64,000 nt of DNA from assembly GCA_023078555.1 (NCBI GenBank), contig CM041200.1, forward strand, positions 6,363,361-6,427,360. The letters run 5' to 3'. Below the pieces are notes generated by a model. That model made no database searches and had not been told where the DNA came from. It was given only the letters and a program-made list of their open reading frames with translations. Positions 35,726 through 50,700 of the stretch are shown here, one piece after another; within the stretch, counting starts at the first letter, position 1, and each line of letters starts with the position of its first letter. The DNA is from Ulva prolifera (lineage: Eukaryota > Chlorophyta > Ulvophyceae > Ulvales > Ulvaceae). Made by a program: the position numbers and the translations under genes.

Positions 35726-38700
35726 GAAGTGGCAAAGCGTTCGAGCCAGCCTCTATCGACTTCACAGCACTGCACCAAGTTTACCACTTCGAAGATCAGG
35801 AATGCAGAGATCCACAAACAACAGCGTTATGTGAAGCGCTTGCACTGTCCTTGTGCCGCAGTATCCAGACACTGCCTCAGGTATGCAAACCCATCATGGC
35901 GTCCGTTCCCATGCAGCAGCAATCTCCCATGATCCATGAAGCCACAGCCAAAGCATCCGTGATGCTGTGGTTGGACCAGGTGTTCTGCTGCCGATGTTCC
36001 GTAGCATCATTGCGGTGTAAAGCAGGCTGCTCACCATGTTGAGCAAACAGGTCACTGCATGCAGAGCCCGTCCTCTATAGATGTGGCATCTGCCAACAAT
36101 GGGGATGGGCAGCCTTTGGCTCTCTCTTCCAGTTCGATGGCCGCCGTGGAATCTATCGTGCAAGGCATAGAGTGGTTCCCTGAGTATGGAGCAGCGCTCG
36201 TCGGCTTGAACAACAGCGCATCAGAGCATTTTGCGCCTTTCCATGTCGTCTGCCTTGACCGCTGGGAATCAGGCCTGCACAGGTGTGGAACGTATTGCTT
36301 GCAGTTGGCCTTGTCATTTTGTTGAGCACACAGAACCAACGTCGCGCTCTCTCAGGCAGGCGTATCAATAGCCTGGGAGCAAATTGAGCTCGACCTGATG
36401 AATTCGCAGGGTGTATTCTGATGGGCCGTTCTCACCTCCTCGGCTACAGCCCAAGGCTACCTGCATGTGCAGCGCAGTACACCCCATCTGCACCCGTCTC
36501 CCAGCGAGCCGCTCAAGTCTCTCGCGCCTGGCGTCTTTAGTCCGGAAGATCTTGCAGCAAAGCCGTGTCTCCACAAAGAAGCCGCCCCATAATGCTGGTT
36601 TCCTGGTTGAGGTGGCGTCCCAGGCTGCTGATGTCCTCGCCCCACAGTCTCATGCCCTGAGCGAGGTTGACGCCAGGATTATGTATGAGGCTGCTGCCTC
36701 ACACGCAACATCTGCGGGCGTGTTCCGGGATGTGGGCCGCAAGGCAGGCACCGACCGCCTGACCACATGCTGGCCTCTGGTCCAAGAGGCTTTCCGCTTC
36801 GTATCACAGCAGGTGCGCCTGACGTGAATTTGTACTGCCATTCGACGCGACAACATTCCAATTGCACTACCCTGGATGCAAGAGCTGCAGCCATGTGGGT
36901 GCATGGGGGTGCTGGACATCATGGAAGGCCTGCTTCCTTCAAACATGCACCACACATCATTCGCGAGTACATCTCTTCTTCTGAATCACAGGTGTATTGT
37001 GCATATCAAGGACAACACTCGATAGCTCGACAATGCCTGCAGGCCACCGCTGTGGATCCAGACATTTCTCTCTGCCACTTCCACATCCATCACGCAGCGG
37101 CACTGGCGCGGATCGCATCGCAGTCGCAGGCACCAGCGCCATGCCTGGAGTTCAGCGCGGCCATGCAGAGCCTCACGGCGGCTGCAGGCTCTCTGGCTCG
37201 GGCAGCAAAGGCCAGCACCAGCAGCCCAGCAGCCATCACAGCTGCCACCGGGGCGGTTGCTGCTTGCCGTGCGGAGCTGGGTGCCGCCATGCAGCGGCGC
37301 CAGCATGACACACTGCAGCCTGCATACCCGGGCCTGCTGAACTTTGAGGATGAGGCGGCCGCATGTCGGCCGTTCAGCACACGCCTGCCCGTGCCGCCTT
37401 CAGTCATGCTGGGCCAGAGGGCCGTCGGCGCTGACCGGGCGCTCCTCGATCTCAACCCACTCCCAGCTCTCACGTTTGACGAGAGTCAGAACATCAACTA
37501 CCTGCTGCCGTGGCTGTCGGGCCTGCCAGAGGAAGGCGATGAGCAGGCGCTGGTGCTGATGCTGCATCTGGCTGAACGCTGGTTCTTCTCCCAGGCATGC
37601 AGTGCCTTGGGAGGCAAGCAACGGCTGGCTGCATGTGATGTCGGGCGAGGGATCGATCTGCTGGGAGTCTACTCCCGGAAACTTCAGCTCTTTGAGGGTC
37701 TGGTGCCACGTACAGCAGATGTTTCCACGGAGATTCTTTCCGTTGAGCTCAGAAGCCGTGAGACCCTGATCACATGGATCAACTTGTGCTTTGCTCATCA
37801 GCAGGCTGCGCATGAGTGGCCCGAACTGCACAAATTTGCTTTGCCAGTTCAAGCTGATGACCTGCGGCACCTTGTCCTGAGTGACCGATTGGCCGCGACA
37901 GCCCTGCATGCAGTTGCAGCCTACGTGTCAAGTGTAAACTGCAGCAGCACAGATGGCCCAGTGTTTTCAACCCGCACAGATGCGACGTTCAAGCTTGCAT
38001 CTGCTTTTGCTCAAAGCAATGAGGCTTTGACCAAGAAGCTGAATGAAGAAATAAGGGTGTCTGTGGCCAGGATCGAGGAGCACTGGGACGCCGTTGTCTC
38101 ACAGCAGAAGCTTGTCAGTGAACTGCAGGAGAAGCTCTCTCAGGCCCATGATCGGCTCGCAAACGCAAAGCTCGATAAAGACCAGGCCTCCGAGACACTC
38201 GACCAGAAGATACTTGAAGCAGAGGCGCGTGCTGACGCCCTGCAGAGCAAGACAGCTCACCACAAGTCCCGGGTCGTCTCTGTGATAATGGATTTGTACA
38301 ACAGCAGCAGAACACGGTCTGCTGCGGACGCCGAGCAGGACAAGAAAGTCAAGGCAGCCACAGCCGCCTGGCGCAAGAGCCGTGCATACGCACAGCAGCT
38401 GCGTAGCGAGAGGAAGCATGGGTGCCCCGGTGGAGGCTCCTTAGCAGGCACAGCTCTCCAGAACGCCCAGCAGGACATCGCTGCTGCTAAGCAGAAGATC
38501 AAGGAGCTACGAGTGGCGCTCGAGGAGGCGAATGTCGCTCCAGATCGTGTATGGCAGGCACTGCCCGACAGCCGGCTGCCAGGCCCAGCACGAGACGCTG
38601 CCCTCGCCATCCTATTCTTCCTCCACCCCGAGCACTGCGGCTCACTGCCACACTTGCAGCAGCTCTGCTGTGCAGCGCAGCAGGGCGTCATCCCGTGGCC

Positions 38701-41700
38701 TCTCAAGAGGCCAGCTGGCATGTGGGATGCCTCCGCTGTGCTTGCACGAGAGCCAGCCCACTCCAGCTGGCGGGAGTTCTATCAGAGCACCAGTGCAACC
38801 GCACTCAGCCAGCAGCGCCTTATCGTGTTTGACCAGGAAGAGGACCCAGAGCAGCTGAGCCTGTACACAACATTCCATGCTCCACCTGCAGCGGAGGTCG
38901 GCCCTGCAGATGTGATGGCGTATCGGTCCAAGTCAGATGGCGTGTGGTTTCCAAAGGCGGACGGCCTGAGGCTGGTGTGGAGAGGTGGTCCGGTTGCAAG
39001 GTATTCCTGCGAGAAGTGTGCCATCGACCCGTTTGCAAACCTCTCTGGCCAGCCAGCAGCCGCTGCTCAGGCGTTCACTGAGCCCGGCCAATTCAGCCCC
39101 TGGCTGCTGACTCATGCCAGTGGCCCCTCACGGATGTGCATGCGCTTTCCAGCGTCAGCCCCAGCACGTCAGTGGGAGCAGTGTGGCTGCTCTGGCCCGG
39201 CTGCCTCTCGGGCGAGCAAGGTGATTGCAGACCGCCCGAGCTCTTTTGACTTGACTCGAGGCAACCGCAGCCTCACCGAGCAGGGAGACCGGCACCCAAG
39301 CCTGACCGCAGATCAGTGGCTAGCGGTTGCTGGCCTGCGCTCATATCCTCACACTCAGCTGCGGAGGCTCTGTGTCGGCCTGCGGGACGGAACACTGCTG
39401 CTGGAGCACCCACTGGTGCGTTCAATAGCTGCTTGCAAAATGTCCGCCACCGTCTCATCACAGCCTGTCTGCCAGTGCAGTGGTTGCGATAAGCAGTTTC
39501 GTGTAGGGGGCTGCCCTGTGCAGGTCTGCACGGCTGTGCGGATGGCACTGTATCAGACCGGCCAGCTGGAGAGGACCAAGGCAGGCGCGACAGCAGATTG
39601 CATAGCGTGTGCCTGGCATGACTGCCGCAGCGATCTGGCTGTCCTGTGCAGCGAGCTACGCCAATGGCACCAACGCATGCTCTATGCCCCCAAGTTTCTG
39701 CTTCAGGTGAGCATCCACGTCCGGTGCTCTGTCTCCCGAGCAACCACATCAGCGGCAGCGCTCACTCAGTGCAAACTCTGCATCTTAAACAAATCTGAAC
39801 AACACCGAGCAGTGACCAGCTGCACCTGGCGCATGCCCATTGCACGTCCATCAGTGAACGCAGTGACATACATCTGGTTGAGCATCACGATCCTCGTTCC
39901 AATGCATGTGACGAGCTGCAATGAGGGTTGATACCAGCTTGCAGGCGCCCCTACTGTGTGAGGTGGCTGCATTCGTGAGCACCTGCCATGAAGACGGACC
40001 AGCTGTGGCCAGGATGTTCATGGAGATGACTGCATCTTGGGCCAGCCAATTTGAGGCAGAGCTGCATTGCTTGCGAACTCAAGCTTCAGATAGTGCCAGC
40101 TCACGCCGAGCAGATGTCCAGGCAAAGTGTGCCCTGGCGCATGCGCTGGTGGTAGTCACCCATGGGGCTTCCAGTCCCGACATCTGCTTACCAGCATCCA
40201 GCAGCACGCCTCGCATGTCAAAGCAGCAGGCAGAGAGCCTTGCATTCCACATGGTCCAAGCAGCCAGGCACTGCCGGGCTGACTGTAGCCCTGCCTTGCA
40301 GCAGCGGCTGCAAGCTACCATGCGGCTGTGCGCACGGGTGATGGCGTGCCATGTGCACATGCTAGATGCCATGCTCTGTGAGATTCCGGACATGCTTTCG
40401 CGAGCAGCTGGTGGAGTGTTTGCGGAGCTGCCTGCCGACTCTGTGTGGAGGCCCGTTGGCGGAGCTATCGCCTGCTATGTCACGCAGTTTCAGGGCTCCA
40501 CGTACAGTGTCAATCTGCTGAATGGCCGGGCTCTGCGGAACGGCCGGGTGCCTGGGCAGCTGCCCGCTGCAATCCTCGCTCACCCTACATACCGGAGAGT
40601 GTTCGGGCGAGCAATGTTTGAGGTGACTGCGGAGGCGGCCGGCGGCAGTGTGGTCTTCAGAAGTGCCCGCAGTATCAGCGGGAAGCTGTATTCGTGGACA
40701 CTGCAGGACCAGCGCTTGGTCGTGTGTGAGACTCCTGTTGATCCCTCGACAGGGCTTGCAGATCTGGAGGATGAGCTCGAGCTACTTCCATGTGCGTTTC
40801 CCATTGTTGTCCCTGCAGCTGAGTTCCATATCCGCTGTGTTGTTTATCAGAGATGTATCACACGAGTCCAATCTAAACGTATCTAAGTGTCGCTGAGGCA
40901 TTGTGCATCATCTGTCTGGTTCTGCTGCACATTGCACCAATTTAGGCCACGCAAGCTGCCCCTCGATTCAGCGATCCTCAGGTCGTCTGAAGAAACGGAC
41001 GCAGCTGTGATGTGTCTTTGTGCTCGACTGAGGTAACAGGAGCCTGTGTACAGATGATTGCGAGTGGTGCTCTAGACTGCCACAGAGGCTAAAGCAGCTG
41101 CACTCCCACTGGCTGTCTCGACCCACAGGAGCCATCATCCTCCGTGGCATTCCATATGACAGCCATGCCGTCCACTATATCCTAGCCCCAGCTGATAACG
41201 ATCATGCTTCAGAGAGGCATTGCTTGGTCGTGCCCACACACTGTCAGGTGTGCCCCGCTGTGTCAGTGATGCTCTGTGCGGGCTCCCTGTTTGTACCCAG
41301 CCTGCCACTGTGTTGCAATCTCTGCCTGATTCCTGGCGTCAGGTCCTATTTCGAGCAGTCGCAGTGCCCTTCTGTCATAGAGAAGATGGTGCTCTGCTTG
41401 TACGGTCGCCCACTTGGCAGCTGCTGCACTCTCATTCGCTCTTGCAGAATGAGTCTTGGCGGAGCCTGCTCTCCGGCCAAGCCCAGCTCCACCGTTTGTG
41501 GGCAACACCGCACGGCAGCACCAGCCTCGCCCTGCTGGCACGCTTCGAGGCCAAGCAGTACATCCACGTCACCAGCTCCAGCTCTGACGCCTCGCTGCCC
41601 AAGCACGCCCTCCAATTCCACCTCCCCCGGTTCCGCCTTCAGTTTGTGCTCAACCACGACAGCCACTCCCTTACCTCGCAGCAGTATGCCGGGTACCACA

Positions 41701-44700
41701 TTCCTCCATCCCCTGATGAGCTGCCACAGGGCAATCCCGCCCTGCCCCCAGGCTTACAGGAGTTCCTCATCCTCCGCCACAGCGACCCCGGGATACCCGA
41801 CCGAGTCCTGGTTCCCGACGGGACCATCTCTGGCGCCCCCAAGTCGTCTCGGATATCTGTGGCGGTCCCCGCAGCTGCCGGCAGCGCCGATGCGGAGCTG
41901 CAGCACCATGCGTATGTGCGGAACGGCCACACCGGCCACCTCGACACGGAGGTCCTGCAGTCCCGCCTCTTCCTCGCGGCTCTGCACGCTGCCGCTGACC
42001 TGCGGGTGCCGCTGCACGGGCTCGGCATGGCCGGGGGGGAGCATGCGCTGCAGCTCGTGCGGCGCTGCCATGTCAGCCGGCCGCTGACTGTGCGGGAGGC
42101 CGCAACGCTGCACAGCGTGCGCGCGTTTTCGGCGCACACGCCCGCGCTCACCCTGGCGTGTGCCGCTGTGCTCCACGCGTCACAGGAGCTCGCGTTCCTG
42201 CACGGTGCCGGCCGCGCGGACGCATCTGCGGCTGTGCGCCCGGAAGAGATCCTCCTGTATCAGCAGGAGGCGAGCCGTGCAGCGGAGGCAGGGTGCATCA
42301 ACCCGCGGCGGGTGCTCACAGCCGCCGAGGCTGCGCAGTTTGCGTGCCTGCCGCCGCGACAGCTGCGGCAGACGGCCGTGGTGCCGTGGGACGAGGTTGG
42401 CGAGTGCATGGACGAACGCAGCAGGCGCGTCGTGAACAAGGCTGCGGGCAGGTCGTTCCAAACCCGCCTGGAGCAAATCGCCTCGCGGCACCTCAGGGAG
42501 GCTGCACCGGTTCCGACGGAGCACCTGGAGTGCATGCACCCGGGCCTGCGGCGGCTGCAGGGCAGCGTGCATGGGCGGGAAGTGGCGCAGGTGCTCGAGG
42601 AGAGCCTGCAGGCATATCTCGCGTCACCTGCGCCATGCAACATGGCTGGCGTGAACCTGCTTCAGCTGCGCAGTGAGCTGGAGATCCTTGCGGAAGAGGT
42701 GGGTGATGCGGTAGGGGTGATGAAAGAGTGGCTGCTGGGGGCGTTGGCGTACAGCGGAAGCAGCGTGGAGGGGGCGGTGCTATCTGCTATGCGCTGCTGT
42801 GGCGCTGCAGCGACTCCTGCACCGGAGGACTTGATTCAAGCCACCATTTCGCCTGGCCTGGTGCAGGTGGAGTTCCAGCTCAAGTTGCTGCCGACGGCGG
42901 TACAGAAATCTGTTCTTGCAATGATGCCTTTGTGGCTGCCAGCCGGGTCGCAGGCAATGCCGCTGCCGAACTTCGGAGCGCCTGGCTACCCGCGGGCTGG
43001 CGGGTCAACGCAGGAGGATGCACTATTGTTAGCCACAGCAGCCCCTTGACATTCCATTGACATTTATCTCCAGTCATGGCAGATCTGTACGATCTGGTGC
43101 ACCATGTGTAACAGCAAGGAGCATGCCCATAGCGGGCAGCACTCCATGGGTACCTTCCATGGGTACCTTGAATGGCAAAGCTTTTCCTCGATGGGTGGTC
43201 CTTGGACGATGTGTGCGCTGTCTGTGCAGGCGCTCAACCCGCTTCTGGAGCAGGACGCATGCGAGCGGTTGATAGAGCACCTGCTGCTGTGGCAGGAGCT
43301 CTGCGTGCTACAGGACAAGCTGGCGCGCTGCATTCTGCGCTGTGATGCTGGCGCCGCCAGCCGTTTCGGTGGCATGGACTCAAGCCTCGCCGCCCTGGAG
43401 CAAGAGCTGACCAACAGGCGCGCCTGGAGTTCCGCAGAGCACCCAGAGTGGCTCGCATTCGAGGTGTTGCAGAGCGTCGAGATTCGGCACAGGCAGTATG
43501 TGGTTGCAAAGCACATGCTGGAGAATGCTGGGAGGCATGGCATGAGGGAAGGAGACCGGGGGGCGGTGGTGCAGCTCAACATGGGTGAGGGCAAGACACG
43601 GGTGATCCTGCCGATGCTGGTGCTGGCCCTGTCAGGCAGAGGGCAGCTCGTTCGCCTGAACTTCCTGCAGGAGCTGCTGCCAGAAGCTGTGGAGTACCTG
43701 CACTCTTGCCTCACAGGTGTGTTACAACCGACAGGCACACTGGCTCCACACGTGACCTGACGTTGGTTTCGTTGGCCCTCTTTGCAGCTGTGTGGTGCTT
43801 TAGCGTTCAGCGGCTGTGCGCTGCGCAATTCATGTGTCGCCTGATTTCATTTCCCGTGCTCTCACTGTCTTCATGTGCGTCGACGCGTCTGACTTGTGGT
43901 GCTTGGTCTCCAAGCAATTGGTGCTTGGGTGTCATCGGGATTTGACGCTGCAGGTACCCTGCTACAAGTAAAGCTGGTCTCCATTCCTTTCAGCCGCGAT
44001 GTTGAGATGGACGACCAGCAGCTGCAGATGCTGAGCCGCCAGATGAGGGCATGCCTTGACAGCAAAGCGTTCGTCTGCGTCTCCCGGGAGCACCGCATGT
44101 CTCTCGAACTCAAGTCCCAGGAAGTCCTCAGCCACGGGCGCACTGAGCAGCATGCTGCCCTGCGAGAGCTGCTGTCTCTGCCTGGCTGGGACATCCTGGA
44201 CGAGTGTGACCAGCTGCTATCCCACAAGTTCCAGTTGGTGTATGCATGGGGCTCCCAGGCCCACCTGCCTGCCCTGGAGGCACGGGTGGAGATGGCACAG
44301 GTGGTGCTGGAGGCGCTGGCCCTCGATGATGGGTGCTTGGCGCTCCTCAACGATCCTGCGATTGCACAGATCCAACATCACAACCGCCGCTTTGGATCCC
44401 TGCCGCAGATCCGGCTGATCGCGGGTGCGCTGGGCTGCTCACACCAGCGTCCGTAAGCAGATAGCACCACTTGCTTCCATCGTTTTGGTCTGGGCCGCCT
44501 TGCTCATGTGGTCCCCACAGCTTGCTGGTGATGGACAAGTCCATCCGCTATGCTCCACTGTTGCTCCTGCTGCTGCACTACCTTTGCCACGTCAATGCTC
44601 TGCCTATCAATCACAGCATAAAGTATTACAGTGAAGCATGTGACCTATGACCTGGCACATAGCCACTCACGTGCGGCCATTCCTTCTGCAAACCCCTTGC

Positions 44701-47700
44701 ATGCATCCCTAGCCATACAAGATAGCTGCAGACTGCAACACCTGTGGGTGTCTGGTGCATGCTGGCACAAGCTTGTATCGAGTCGGTCCAGCAGTGTCTA
44801 CCGTTGCAGGAGCGGCGCTCCAGGCCCGCCTTGAAGACATCCACCGGGCGCTCTGCAAGGCGCTGTACTACCAAGACAGCGTGAAGCCGAGGCCACTGGC
44901 CTGGCTGGCACCCCTCGGCCCCGACCGCTACCAGGATTTCCAGGACTGCTGCATGAACCCCGACCTGGACTTTGCTGTGCTAGCTGCAAGGCTGGGCATC
45001 AGTGAGGACTGTGCAGAGAGGGAGCAGGTGCTAGCGCTGCGGGGCCTCATCGGCATGCGGGTGCTAGAGCACACTTTGCAGAGGCGCCACCGGGTCGACT
45101 TTGGCTTGACCGAGCGGTGCGGCCGCTTCCACCAGCTCCGGTTCAAGTCCTGTGCAGCAATGCATGCATGCCGCTGTGCACGCGGCAGCTGCGTCTGCAT
45201 GATACTGCGGCGCTCGCCCTTGCCATGGCCTTGCACATTTGGGCTACTTGCTGTGTGAGCACACATCAGCTGCGCAAGATCAGCGGTGCTGGTAGGATCA
45301 AGAGACAGCACCACTGGGCAGCAGAGGCTTGTCAAACCACGCTGCTGTAGCACTGACCTGGCAGTCAGCCACACTACCGCCGGCTGCGATCAGGCTCGAA
45401 CTAGGAGCCCCTCACTGATGTGCTCCATGCTCATGTATGAGTTGCCGGTTGATACTTGCACTGCAAGTAGAGTATACAATCAGGGTAGCAGCTGAAGCTG
45501 ACCCAACTCCACAAGACCTCCCGGAGTTGACCCCCTTGTATAATTCTATCCAACTGTGATTGTGTGGCAGAAGGTGGTCTGCATGAGGGAACTGCCATCG
45601 TCTGATCCCCTGTGCTGTGCCTCCAGGGTGGGGCAGGGCGCGACGCGGATGGCGGTGCCATTCCGTGCCTGCGACACCCCCTCCGAGCGGGCAGAGTTCA
45701 AGCACCCGGACGCCGCAATCGTGAAGACCCAGCTGGCGTACTACCAGGCAGGCCTGCAGGCGGCGCAGCTGCGCGACGCGCTGCATGCCGCCCTCAGCCT
45801 GCCCGTGCTGCAGGGCGAGCAAGTCTTCCGGTGCGCCTCGACCTGTCGACCTGTCATGGCGGTCCGCGCAGCAGACCCTGTGTCACAGCAACCTATTGTC
45901 ACTGTGCTCTGTGTAGCCTGCCCTGCTTGACAATGTCTGTCATGGCCTGTTTCTGTACGTACTGTAGAGCTCTGATACATGTGCACGGAGGAACACTGCG
46001 GGATCAGTAACTGTGTCTGGGGATAGGTAGCGCTTGGCGGCAACGAAATCCATGTTGGGTTACAATGTTCAGCACACGTGCCACATGGAGGTGTGATCGT
46101 GCAGGGCTGCTGTGGAGCAGAGCAAGCGGCAACTAGAGCGTCCTGGAGACATGAACGAGCTGCAAGGCATTGATGAGCTTGCCAAAATTGATCTGTCGAA
46201 CAGCGTGCAGTTCCAGGTGAGTTTGGCAGTGCCTGCCTCTTCAGATGTGCTCTGTGCACGAACGTCTCCATCGGCTATTTCACCTTACCAGTGGACAGCA
46301 TACAGGGCAGGTGACCCATACACTGATCACATCTGTAGGCATGATAACGATACAACACTGACTAGGTGGTCGCTTTGGCTGCGCTGTGCCTCAGCCTGCT
46401 TCAATTTTCAAAGTGTGCAGGTTCTTCAGAAGTACCTCAGTCACAATTATAGGATCATCAACTTCTGGCTGAGCGCATGTGTTCTGCCGGGAGAAACCAG
46501 GCAGTTTCCAGAGAGCCTGCGCTGCACTGCGTGGCGGGCTGCCTCAAACCAGTCTGGCCAAGTGCGTTCCTTCCGCAGCACCCAACGCAGAGTTGAGCCT
46601 GTCACTCGCTGATAACTCGACATGATGATAGCATGGCTCGAAGCTCCGTGCGCTAGCCGCTGGCATCACTTTAAGACCACTGCAACCAACCTGAGCCTCA
46701 TTGAGTTTGCGCAAGTGCGATTGCCCCTGCTGTGGGGCATGCAGCACAGAAACTCATTTGCAGCTGCCTTGTTGCTGGCAGGCACCTTCATCACATCGGC
46801 CAGCTGAGCTTGAACATTGTGACAGAGAATTGTTTTTGTGCTGCTGCTGCAGGTGGTTGGCTTCTCCGGCACTGTGGACAATCGGTCACTTCTGCCCCTG
46901 CAAGTGGAAGTGCAGGACACAGGGGACCCAAGCATCCGGGGCACAGACGGCCGCATGACCAGCACGCTCCTGCTACCTGGCAAGTGCACCTTCAAGAACC
47001 TGGGCCAGCATGTGCCTGCAGCCGAGCAGGCCAGCACGTCTGTCAGCACGCAGGTCCTCCAGTTTGCCATCGACCATGATGCAAACGCAATCATCGACGC
47101 AGGTATGCCGGCACATGCTCTGCCCCCTGTCTGCTTGGTCGATGTCACTCCCGAGCTCACATGTGTTCTTTGCTCCAGCAGAGAGCTCCTTTGATGACAT
47201 GAACGATACCCAGGTTCAGGGCCGGCTTGATGCAGCCATGTGCGGATGCATGTCTCATTGCTAGCTACAGCCTTGCAGGCAACATTGCATTGAATGCAGC
47301 CCTATCATATGCAAATAAGCATCTCAGGCTCACTGATCCAGGGCGGAATGGGCCTGGGTTGCATGGCATCGGGCACTGCGACGCAGCACACCATCCGAGC
47401 GCTGTCCCACGATCGGCATGTCGTCCCAGCAGTCCAGAGCTGTCCATTTCCTCTTGAGGATTCGGCTAGTTTGTCGCAGATTGAGTTTGCGTCACGGTCA
47501 AGGCTGCGTGCAGGCGCGCAGCTGGCAGACATGGAGCTCCAGGACGTCGCCCAGCACCTCATGCATGCCCTCACCTCGCGGCAACGGTCAGCTCCAGCCT
47601 CCAGCACCCCCGAGGGCGTCGTGTTCTTCCGCGCCGCGGAGGGCGCCCCCGCCCGCAACAGCCTGCTCAAAGCACAGGCCGGCTGGCACGTCATGGACCG

Positions 47701-50700
47701 GCACGGTGCCGTCATGCCCAAAGACCGCTGCCCGATCGCGGAGGCGGATGCGTTTGTGCTGTTTGATGAGGCGCACTGCCGCGGCTCGGACATGAAGCTG
47801 CGGCCCGACGCGTGCGCGGTGCTCACGCTCGGGCCCCACATGGGCCGCGAGAAGCTGGTGCAGGCGGCCGCGCGGATGCGGCAGCTCGAGAAGGAGCAGA
47901 GTGTGATCCTGCTCGGCACCGACGAGGCGTGCCGGTCAATTCGGGAGGCCTGTCAACTAACAGATGCGACCACCATTGAGCCTCACCATGTTATGGAATG
48001 GGTGCTCTGGAACACTGCAGACGCGCATTTCCAGGTGAGTCCTGCCGATCTGCCATGGCGGCTGCATCTGCTTCAGTCTGAAGCAACCCCGTCGTGGTCT
48101 GCCAGATGTTGCTCAGCAATTTGTGCGCGCACCTGATCAAAGTGCACGAGATGCCCTTCGTCTTGCAATCGGCTGAGGATGCTGTGGTGTCTGGATGTGT
48201 ACTGATTGCACGTTGGTGGACGCGATGACTGCATGCTGTTGGACGCGAGCTCGTCGCAGCCAAGACAGCTTTGTCAGGGCCTCGGAGCCTTGCCTCAACT
48301 GCACCATGCAAGGTTCCATCCCAATCAGTGGGCTTGGCACCAGCACTCCAACGGCCAACACGGCAGGTCTAGCCCACAGACCGATCCGGCCTGTCCGCAT
48401 GTTGCCCCAGCTCTGCAGGCATCTGCTGCCTAGATCGCATATGCAGTCAGCGGTCTGCCATGTGCAGGGGCTTGGGGAGTATCTCCTCCAAGGCAAGCAT
48501 TACGCCGCTACACTTGGCAAGGTGCGCTTGGTGCAGCGCCAGCACCACGCTCCACCGCCAGTTGATACAACATGGTGACTCTGGCTCAGCACACTGCTGT
48601 CAATACATTATGTACCTTCTAATCTGCATATGTGTCTCCTGCTGCGACTGTGTTGGTAGGAGAAGACCTGAGCTCTACCAGCTCTAGCAGTGACCGACAG
48701 CACTGCCTTTGTTCTTTTTGTCTCTTGCCCAGGAAGCAGCAGACACACGGCATGGCACAGGCAGTTGGGCTCTGTCGTCCCTCAGCGCATCCTGCCCCTT
48801 ACCGCGCAGCCCTGCTTCTTCAGATCACCATTGCCCCGATGGCTTGTTGTCAGTGAACGGATCAACCCAAACAATTACAGTGTGACTCTCAGGCCCAGAA
48901 CCCGTGAAGCAGGCAGCAGGTGCGGCAGCGGAGCGCCTGCACACGACGCCCCATGACCACTGACGCATCTGCAGGATATATTCACCGATGCGGAAGCTTC
49001 AGACCTGTCTTCGATGTACGAGCAGCCACCGAGGCCTCGTTCTGTGGCCGACTTCCTGCAGCAGGTGCAGCCTGCCCTCACTACCGAACCAGCCTCCTCT
49101 CGCATGCTTCTCCGTGACTGACGCTGTCATCTGCCGTGCAGCCCGTCACCCGCAGCGGCCACTCCGTGCCGATGAGCCCAGCTGGGGAGGCATGCATGGC
49201 GCTGCTGCGGCAGCACGCACGGCCGTTTGGAGGCGGTGCGGCGGTGAGCCCGGCTTCTGTCGTGGACGAGTTGGAGCGGGACGTCGAGCTCCAGCAGGAG
49301 CAGGAGCAGGAGCGCGAACTGCAGGACGAGCGGCGCGTGCCACTCCTGGACACGCAGCAGGAGCGGCACTGGCTGGACGTCACTTCCGCCCTGGCCCTGG
49401 CGTCAGCTTCTGAGTTCTCTGCCCAGCAGGGAGTTGAGGTGAGGCGCCGCTCCTCTTGATCACGCGTGTGCGTGTGTGTGTGTGTGTGTGCATACATGTG
49501 TCGGGTGCGAAATACCTGCAAAGCGACGCCTTGGATCTGTCAGTGGCATGCATTGACGTGACCCGTGATAAGGCTTCCGGTCTAACTTTGGTATGTCCTA
49601 CGAGCCGACGTTGAGTCAGTGACAATTGTCCTACTGCTGCTGCAGTAAGTACAGTTGCTCTGTGTGTGATGCTGCTGTATGGGCGTGTGAAGTGAACGCC
49701 TGAATCCGCCAAGTGCTGTTGCCTGCACTGGATCCACAATCTAGCCCCATCTCATTTGCAGCATATCTGCGGCAAGTCAGCTGTGGCATCACATGCTTCT
49801 GCAACGTAGGCGCATCCTCCAAGATTCTTTCATCTGATGTTTTTTATCACCTGCCGCCTTGCGAGCACTCCCCCTGGCCACACCAATCCAGGCATGCACT
49901 ATCCACACGCCATGCGGGACGCCTGTGGGTGGGCATGCAGGCTGTGCCAATTGTGGAGGCTCTGCAGCAACTGCCCCGCAGCGCCCGCGCCCTTGCCGGG
50001 GAGGCGGACGTCATGTCGAACATGAACTGGCCGCCCTCGCTCCTTGCAACCTCCAACTTCCTGCGGCCGTCTAGCCAGCGCGCAGTCGTCGCCAGCCACG
50101 TGCGCAAAGCCGATGCGCTGCTGCTGTTCCAGGACGGCTCTGCCCTATTGCTGTCAGAGCGGGAGTGCGAGCAGGTGACGAAGGCGCTGCGCCGAGCTGC
50201 CGCCGCCGATGTGCGTGTGCTGCTGGCGCACCTGTCCTACGCGCGAGACATGTGCATGCGTGTGCTTGACGACAGCAAGGTATGTAGCGGCATCGGGCCA
50301 CTGTCAATCGGCAACCATGGACTTGTGGAGGACCCGGTTGCGCGTCAGCGCCTGCTGCATGCGCTTGCCGCTGCACAGCTGTTTAATGGAGAGACTGGCT
50401 TCGGGGGGGTTCATGCGTGTGAGGAGGATGTGCTGTCGTGGCACAAGGGGCGTGTAGCGGCTGTACAGCGGTTAGTGTTTGGGACTGGGGACAGGGCGTG
50501 TGGGGGTGAGCTGAGCGGCAGGGAGGGGCGCGATGCGGCACACCAGGTCATCAGGGCGCGGGAGCAGGCGCCATGCTGGCCCGGATCGACTTTGGAGGCG
50601 TTGTGTCACAAGCAGATGAGTGCTGAGCTAGTGGCGGCGTGGGCGCAGCGGACCGGCCCGGCGTGGGGCTGGGTTTCTCCCGGGTCCCCCTTCTTGAATT

